From the NCBI GenBank assembly GCA_964541725.1, contig CAZIQG010000039.1, positions 1-9,600 on the forward strand: a stretch of 9,600 bases of DNA, given 5' to 3'. This document shows positions 6,509 to 9,600 of the stretch, one piece after another. Position 1 is the first letter of the stretch, and the number at the start of each line of letters is the position of its first letter. Position numbers and translations under genes: made by a program. The notes under the pieces are model-generated. The model worked only from the letters and a program-made list of their open reading frames with translations, did no database searches and was not told where the DNA came from. The stretch comes from JAGOUY01 sp964541725 (GTDB lineage: Bacteria; Patescibacteriota; Patescibacteriia; 2-12-FULL-60-25).

Positions 6509-6537
6509 CGATACTGGATACTCGATACACGATACTT
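6503..6537 (+). repeat. Short tandem heptanucleotide repeat, five units
   Basis: The units are TATACTC, GATACTG, GATACTC, GATACAC and GATACTT, directly abutting, with consensus GATACTC. They fill most of the 44-nt gap between truB and the HAD phosphatase gene and end 3 nt before its ATG. The pattern recalls the short tandemly repeated heptamers (STRR) described in cyanobacteria. The period equals that of the tract inside truB, but the unit differs. Confidence 0.8.
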
Positions 6538-6540
6538 TTT

Positions 6541-7353
6541 ATGAAACTTCTCATCACCGACATCGACGGCTCCCTGCTCCCCTTCGGCCAGAGTGAGCTA
6601 TCTCCAGCTCTCATTGAGTTTTTTCGTGCTCTAGATCCTGCACGCGTACGTGCTACCTTCGCCACCGGAAAACCATTTTCGCGTGCCCTCCCCCTTGCCC
6701 AAGCGCTCAACATCATGACCCCTCTCATCTGTGCCAACGGTGCTCTCGTAAAAGATCCCCTCACCAATGAAATCCTCGCCTGCGAGCCCATTGAAGCATC
6801 GATCGCTGCAGGAATCATCGAACTCCTCGCGGCCGACCCACGATGCCAACTCTACCCAGAAGTCAAAGACACCCTCTTCTACGTCGAAAATACCGCCATT
6901 CCATTTGAGGCCTGGCGTCATCGCCGACCCGGTTGGATCGAACCCACCCCTTGCGACCCCTCAAAAGACACCCTGAAACAAATGGGAAGCTCGCCTCACA
7001 AAATCGCGGTCAGCACTGCGCCCAACGATCGCGACCCCATCGAAGCCGTTATCCAAGCCAAATTTGGTGACCAAGTACACATCTTTCATCCAAAACCAGA
7101 TATCATCGACATCACTTCAAAAAATGTTGATAAAGGCACGGCGGCCCTCTTCCTCGCCCAACACCTAGAGATCGATCGCGCGAACATCATTGTTGTAGGC
7201 GATGAATTGAACGATCTCTCTCTTTTTACGATCGCTGGCACCAAACTTGCCCGCGAACATGCTCCTCAGGCTCTTCTAGACCAAGCCGACCAGGTTATCG
7301 CTACCGGCGATGAGCCGCTTATCTTCGCACTGAAACAAGCCCTAAATTCCTAA
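6541..7353 (+). CDS. HAD-superfamily hydrolase, Cof-like (subclass IIB) phosphatase
   Basis: Predicted cytoplasmic sugar- or small-molecule phosphatase of 270 residues, the usual size for Cof-type enzymes. Motif I is DIDGS (7-11: nucleophile Asp7, acid/base Asp9). Motif II is the Thr of FATGK (Thr42), motif III is probably Lys198 in NVDKGTAALFL, and motif IV is GDELNDLSLF (Asp221, Asn224, Asp225) for Mg2+ binding. The region between motifs II and III (about 80-190) is the expected size for a type IIB cap. All catalytic residues are present. Substrate is not predictable; sucrose-phosphate or mannosyl-phosphoglycerate phosphatases are relatives. The ATG at 6541 begins directly with the first strand (MKLLITD). 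A longer open frame from 6349 overlaps truB and is not used. No Shine-Dalgarno sequence is present. Confidence 0.9.
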   Translation: MKLLITDIDGSLLPFGQSELSPALIEFFRALDPARVRATFATGKPFSRALPLAQALNIMTPLICANGALVKDPLTNEILACEPIEASIAAGIIELLAADPRCQLYPEVKDTLFYVENTAIPFEAWRHRRPGWIEPTPCDPSKDTLKQMGSSPHKIAVSTAPNDRDPIEAVIQAKFGDQVHIFHPKPDIIDITSKNVDKGTAALFLAQHLEIDRANIIVVGDELNDLSLFTIAGTKLAREHAPQALLDQADQVIATGDEPLIFALKQALNS

Positions 7354-7361
7354 AAAATCGC

Positions 7362-7390
7362 TAGACAACGCGGATAGAAGCTGGTAAGCT
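7362..7390 (+). promoter_or_regulatory. Probable rny promoter with extended -10
   Basis: TAGACA (7362-7367) and TAAGCT (7385-7390) are separated by 17 nt. TGG immediately before the -10 supplies an extended -10 element. The predicted start is around 7395-7398, only about 10 nt after the HAD stop plus promoter region. This implies a leader of about 178 nt before the rny ATG at 7575. Confidence 0.45.
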
Positions 7391-7392
7391 CC

Positions 7393-7547
7393 CTACGTCA
7401 ATTCTCATTTATCCGCTCCGGTCTGAAATGCTTGTCACGCCCGTTCCACCCCTTTCCTTGATTTTTTGTTGATAGTTAGGCCAAAAGAACAGTTTCAAGA
7501 TGTTCGACCTGTCACGAATTCCCATCGAAGCGTGCAATCTGACGTAG
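7393..7547 (+). promoter_or_regulatory. Candidate structured leader or small RNA upstream of rny
   Basis: CTACGTCA (7393-7400) and TGACGTAG (7540-7547) are perfect 8-base inverted copies that could close a 155-nt RNA domain. ATT and AAT just inside could extend the stem past a bulged C. The 5' arm lies at the predicted transcription start. Inside, TTCGA (7503-7507) and TCGAA (7525-7529) can pair, as can GGTC plus TGAAA with TTTCA plus GACC. I recognise no known family (not tmRNA, RNase P or SRP RNA). It could be a regulatory leader of rny, a 6S-like RNA, or chance. An 8-base dyad at this spacing is not rare in a 200-nt region. Confidence 0.3.
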
Positions 7548-7574
7548 ACATCCGCAGCCGGACGCCTTTGCATT

Positions 7575-9149
7575 ATGTATTATTTGTTAGCCGTTATTGC
7601 CCTATTAGCAGGGACAATCGCGGGCTATTATTTTGGCAATAAGTCACGCCAAGTCGAGGATGAAAAACGCCTCGCCGAAGTCACCAAACACAGCGACGCA
7701 GCGGTAAAAAACGCCGAAGAACGCACCCGCCTCGCCGATGAAAAGATGCGCGAAGCCGACCGTAAGCATGAGGAGGTTTTACAGAAGGCCAAAGAAAAAG
7801 CCATCAAGATCCTAGAAGAAGCACGTCTCGAAGAGAAGCGTGCGCTTGAGGATGTTAAACAACAACAACTGAGCCTCGTCGAACGCGAAAGTGAGTTCAG
7901 CAAAAAATTACTAGAAATCGACGCCACCAAAGCTGCCGCCGAACAAACCAAAGCAGAAGCCGCCGCAACCAAAGAGGCCGTCGAGATGTTGATGCAGCAA
8001 GAGATGGCCAAGCTGCAAGAAATCGCAACACTAAGTAAAGATCAAGCCTTGGAACGCTTGATGACGCTCGTCGAAGAACAAAACCAGGAATCGCTCATGA
8101 GTCGCATGCAAAAGCTCGACAAGATGGCCGCCGACGAAATTGATCGCAAAGCCAAAAACATCATTGCCATCGCCATCCAACGGCAAGCCTCTTCGCATGT
8201 CACAGAAACAACGACAACGTACGTCGAAATTCCCACCGAGGAAATGAAGGGACGTATCATCGGTCGCGAAGGACGCAACATCAAAGCCATTGAATTATTG
8301 ACCGGCTGTGAACTCATCATTGATGACACCCCGGGCATGGTTACGATCTCAGGCTTCTCGCCGATCCGTCGCCAAGTCACCAAACGCGCCTTAGAAAAAC
8401 TCATCGCCGATGGCCGCATCCACCCAGGCCGCATCGAAGAAACGATTGATGAGGCCAAGCGCGAACTCTCCCTCGATATTAAAAAGGCTGGAGAAGACGC
8501 CCTCTACCAACTCGGCATCTCCATGGCCGGAATTGATCCAAAGCTGATTCAAATTCTCGGTCGTCTCAAGTACCGCACAAGCTACGGACAAAACGCCTTA
8601 CTTCACTCCATGGAAGTTTCCAACCTCGCGACCTTAATCGGAGAAGAGCTCGGCGCAGATGTCATGGTGTGTAAAAAAGGTGGGCTCTTCCACGACATTG
8701 GCAAAGCCGTCGACCACGACATGCAAGGCTCACATCCAGAACTCGGCTACCAAATCATGAAAAAGTTTGGCTTTCCCGAAGAGCTTTGCTACCAATCCAT
8801 CGGTCACCATGAAGATAAGCCAAAGACATTGGAAGCGATCATCGTCAAAGCGGCCGACGCGATCTCAGGCGCACGTCCTGGCGCACGCAAAGACTCGCTC
8901 GAATTCTACGTGAAACGCTTACAAGAGCTCGAAGCCGCCGCGTCATCGTTCACAGGCGTCGAAAAAGTCTACGCCATCCAAGCCGGTCGCGAAATCCGCG
9001 TCTTCGTGAACCCCAAAGCCATGGATGATTTCGGAGCCACAAAACTTGCCCGCGACATCGCAAATAAGATTGAATCCGAACTCAAATACCCCGGCGAAGT
9101 CCGCGTGACACTCATCCGTGAAACACGCGTCATCGAATACGCACGGTAA
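7575..9149 (+). CDS. rny: Ribonuclease Y
   Basis: Membrane-anchored endoribonuclease that initiates mRNA decay in bacteria lacking or sparing RNase E. At 524 residues it is nearly identical in length to B. subtilis RNase Y. One N-terminal membrane helix (about 2-20) is followed by a long charged coiled coil rich in Lys, Glu and Ala (about 25-205). The KH RNA-binding domain carries GRIIGREGRN (226-235). The HD phosphohydrolase domain has His344, His373-Asp374 in LFHDIGKAVDHD, His411-His412 and Asp428 as likely metal ligands. A conserved C-terminal domain ends at 524. All catalytic residues are present. The ATG at 7575 gives the typical membrane-helix N-terminus. No Shine-Dalgarno sequence is seen. 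A promoter and long leader precede it and a strong terminator follows, so it is probably monocistronic. Confidence 0.97.
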   Translation: MYYLLAVIALLAGTIAGYYFGNKSRQVEDEKRLAEVTKHSDAAVKNAEERTRLADEKMREADRKHEEVLQKAKEKAIKILEEARLEEKRALEDVKQQQLSLVERESEFSKKLLEIDATKAAAEQTKAEAAATKEAVEMLMQQEMAKLQEIATLSKDQALERLMTLVEEQNQESLMSRMQKLDKMAADEIDRKAKNIIAIAIQRQASSHVTETTTTYVEIPTEEMKGRIIGREGRNIKAIELLTGCELIIDDTPGMVTISGFSPIRRQVTKRALEKLIADGRIHPGRIEETIDEAKRELSLDIKKAGEDALYQLGISMAGIDPKLIQILGRLKYRTSYGQNALLHSMEVSNLATLIGEELGADVMVCKKGGLFHDIGKAVDHDMQGSHPELGYQIMKKFGFPEELCYQSIGHHEDKPKTLEAIIVKAADAISGARPGARKDSLEFYVKRLQELEAAASSFTGVEKVYAIQAGREIRVFVNPKAMDDFGATKLARDIANKIESELKYPGEVRVTLIRETRVIEYAR

Positions 9150-9158
9150 AAAATAGAT

Positions 9159-9192
9159 GCCCCGCCGACGCATATGCGAAAGCGGGGTTTTT
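9159..9192 (+). terminator. Intrinsic terminator of rny
   Basis: CCCCGC (9160-9165) pairs with GCGGGG (9182-9187) and is followed by five T residues (9188-9192). The 16-nt interior contains the perfect palindrome CGCATATGCG (9169-9178), which can stack as an inner stem. It begins 10 nt after the rny stop. Confidence 0.85.
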
Positions 9193-9236
9193 AATAGGGA
9201 ATGGATCGGCGTGAAGACACCAGAAGCGACCAAGAT

Positions 9237-9265
9237 TTGCCTCAATCTTGAGAAAAAGCTATGAT
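9237..9265 (+). promoter_or_regulatory. HU gene promoter
   Basis: TTGCCT (9237-9242) and TATGAT (9260-9265) have an exact 17-nt spacer. The -10 matches consensus at 5 of 6 positions. The predicted start near 9272 leaves a leader of about 30 nt that is U-rich and lacks a Shine-Dalgarno sequence. The spacer holds the dyad CTCAA-TC-TTGAG (9241-9252), a possible operator or chance palindrome. Confidence 0.6.
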
Positions 9266-9301
9266 ACGGGCACGAAATTATTTTTGTTATTTTCTCTTTG
9301 T

Positions 9302-9600
9302 ATGAACACAGTCAACAAAGCCGAGCTCATTAACCAAATCTCCGAAAAAGTCGGTGTTAGCAAAAAACAGGCCGAAGACATGATCGAGGCCTTTGTGAGC
9401 ATCGTGACCAACACCTTAAAAGACGGAAACGAGGTGACGATCGCTGGCTTCGGCGCCTTCATGGCCAAAACCCGTGCTCCTCGCATGGGAGTCAACCCAC
9501 AATCCCCTGATCAAAAAATCCAAATCCCTGCCGTCACAGTTCCAAAATTCAAAGCCGGCAAAGGCCTCAAGGACGCCCTCAAGCACACGGGCATGGCTCC
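9302..9600 (+). CDS. HU-family DNA-binding protein (3' end beyond window)
   Basis: Small basic nucleoid protein that bends and compacts DNA as a dimer. The 99 complete codons in the window cover essentially the whole HU/IHF fold: N-terminal helices (NKAELINQISEKVGVSKKQAE), the core GFGAF (residues 51-55), the DNA-binding arm with RMGVNPQ and an IPAVTVPKF segment, and the final helix FKAGKGLKDALK. Standard HU is about 90 residues, so this one has a short extra C-terminal extension that runs past base 9600. The start ATG at 9302 begins the conserved helix directly. The proline of the NPQ arm that intercalates into DNA is present. It cannot be assigned to HU-alpha, HU-beta or IHF from this sequence. 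It has its own promoter downstream of the rny terminator. Confidence 0.95.
   Translation, partial: MNTVNKAELINQISEKVGVSKKQAEDMIEAFVSIVTNTLKDGNEVTIAGFGAFMAKTRAPRMGVNPQSPDQKIQIPAVTVPKFKAGKGLKDALKHTGMA

Noticed and set aside
6503..6537. Heptad array as a CRISPR
   Set aside because: The units abut with no spacers and are only 7 bases long.
6349..6540. Extension of the HAD phosphatase into truB
   Set aside because: The added part is the shifted frame of truB plus the heptad repeat; the HAD fold starts at the ATG at 6541.
7500..7547. Small open frame (15 residues, starting MFDLSRIP) in the rny leader as a leader peptide
   Set aside because: It has no ribosome-binding site, is very short and its end coincides with the dyad arm; there is no positive evidence of translation.
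7354..7574. tRNA or known non-coding RNA in the rny upstream gap
   Set aside because: No cloverleaf, no T-loop consensus and no SRP, tmRNA or RNase P core motifs were seen on either strand.
7628..8011. Minus-strand Ser/Ala-rich open frame opposite rny
   Set aside because: It is the antisense image of the Lys/Glu/Ala-rich coiled coil of RNase Y.

Overview
The window carries eight protein genes with bacterial housekeeping and accessory roles. It most resembles a genome from the Candidate Phyla Radiation (Patescibacteria). This placement is inferred from several traits together: no gene start has a recognisable Shine-Dalgarno sequence, infB has a promoter that predicts a leaderless transcript, the pseudouridine synthase TruB is very short with no C-terminal domain, and small heptanucleotide tandem repeats occur both between and inside genes. 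Protein family names below rest on visible motifs. The phylum is less certain because no rRNA or marker alignment could be run.

Left half, minus strand (read from about 5740 down to 96): infB (translation initiation factor IF-2), a SulP-family anion transporter with a C-terminal STAS domain, a protein with a PEP-utilising phosphohistidine domain but no ATP-grasp or PEP-binding domain, and a small thioredoxin. Gaps are short (43 nt or less up to the phosphohistidine gene), so this is probably one transcription unit. It may be punctuated by two hairpins: one just after infB, and one between the phosphohistidine gene and the thioredoxin gene. The far left edge (1-74) is a piece of what looks like a dispersed palindromic repeat.

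The 5727-5848 gap is a divergent promoter region. infB leaves to the left from a TTGACG/TAGACT promoter, and truB leaves to the right from a weaker TTGAAA/TATCCT candidate. A strong hairpin plus T-tract, oriented as a minus-strand terminator, sits between them. In many bacteria infB and truB lie in one operon (nusA-infB-rbfA-truB); here they are adjacent but divergent.

Right half, plus strand: truB, then a HAD-superfamily (Cof-like) phosphatase separated from it by a five-unit 7-bp tandem repeat, then a 221-nt gap holding a promoter and a possibly structured leader, then rny (RNase Y, membrane-anchored endoribonuclease), a clear intrinsic terminator, and an HU-family DNA-binding protein with its own good promoter, cut by the window end.

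The gene set covers translation initiation, tRNA modification, mRNA decay, nucleoid architecture, redox and anion transport. No mobile element, CRISPR array, tRNA or rRNA was seen. The least explained items are the orphan phosphohistidine protein, the two heptad-repeat tracts, and the 155-nt dyad-bounded leader of rny.
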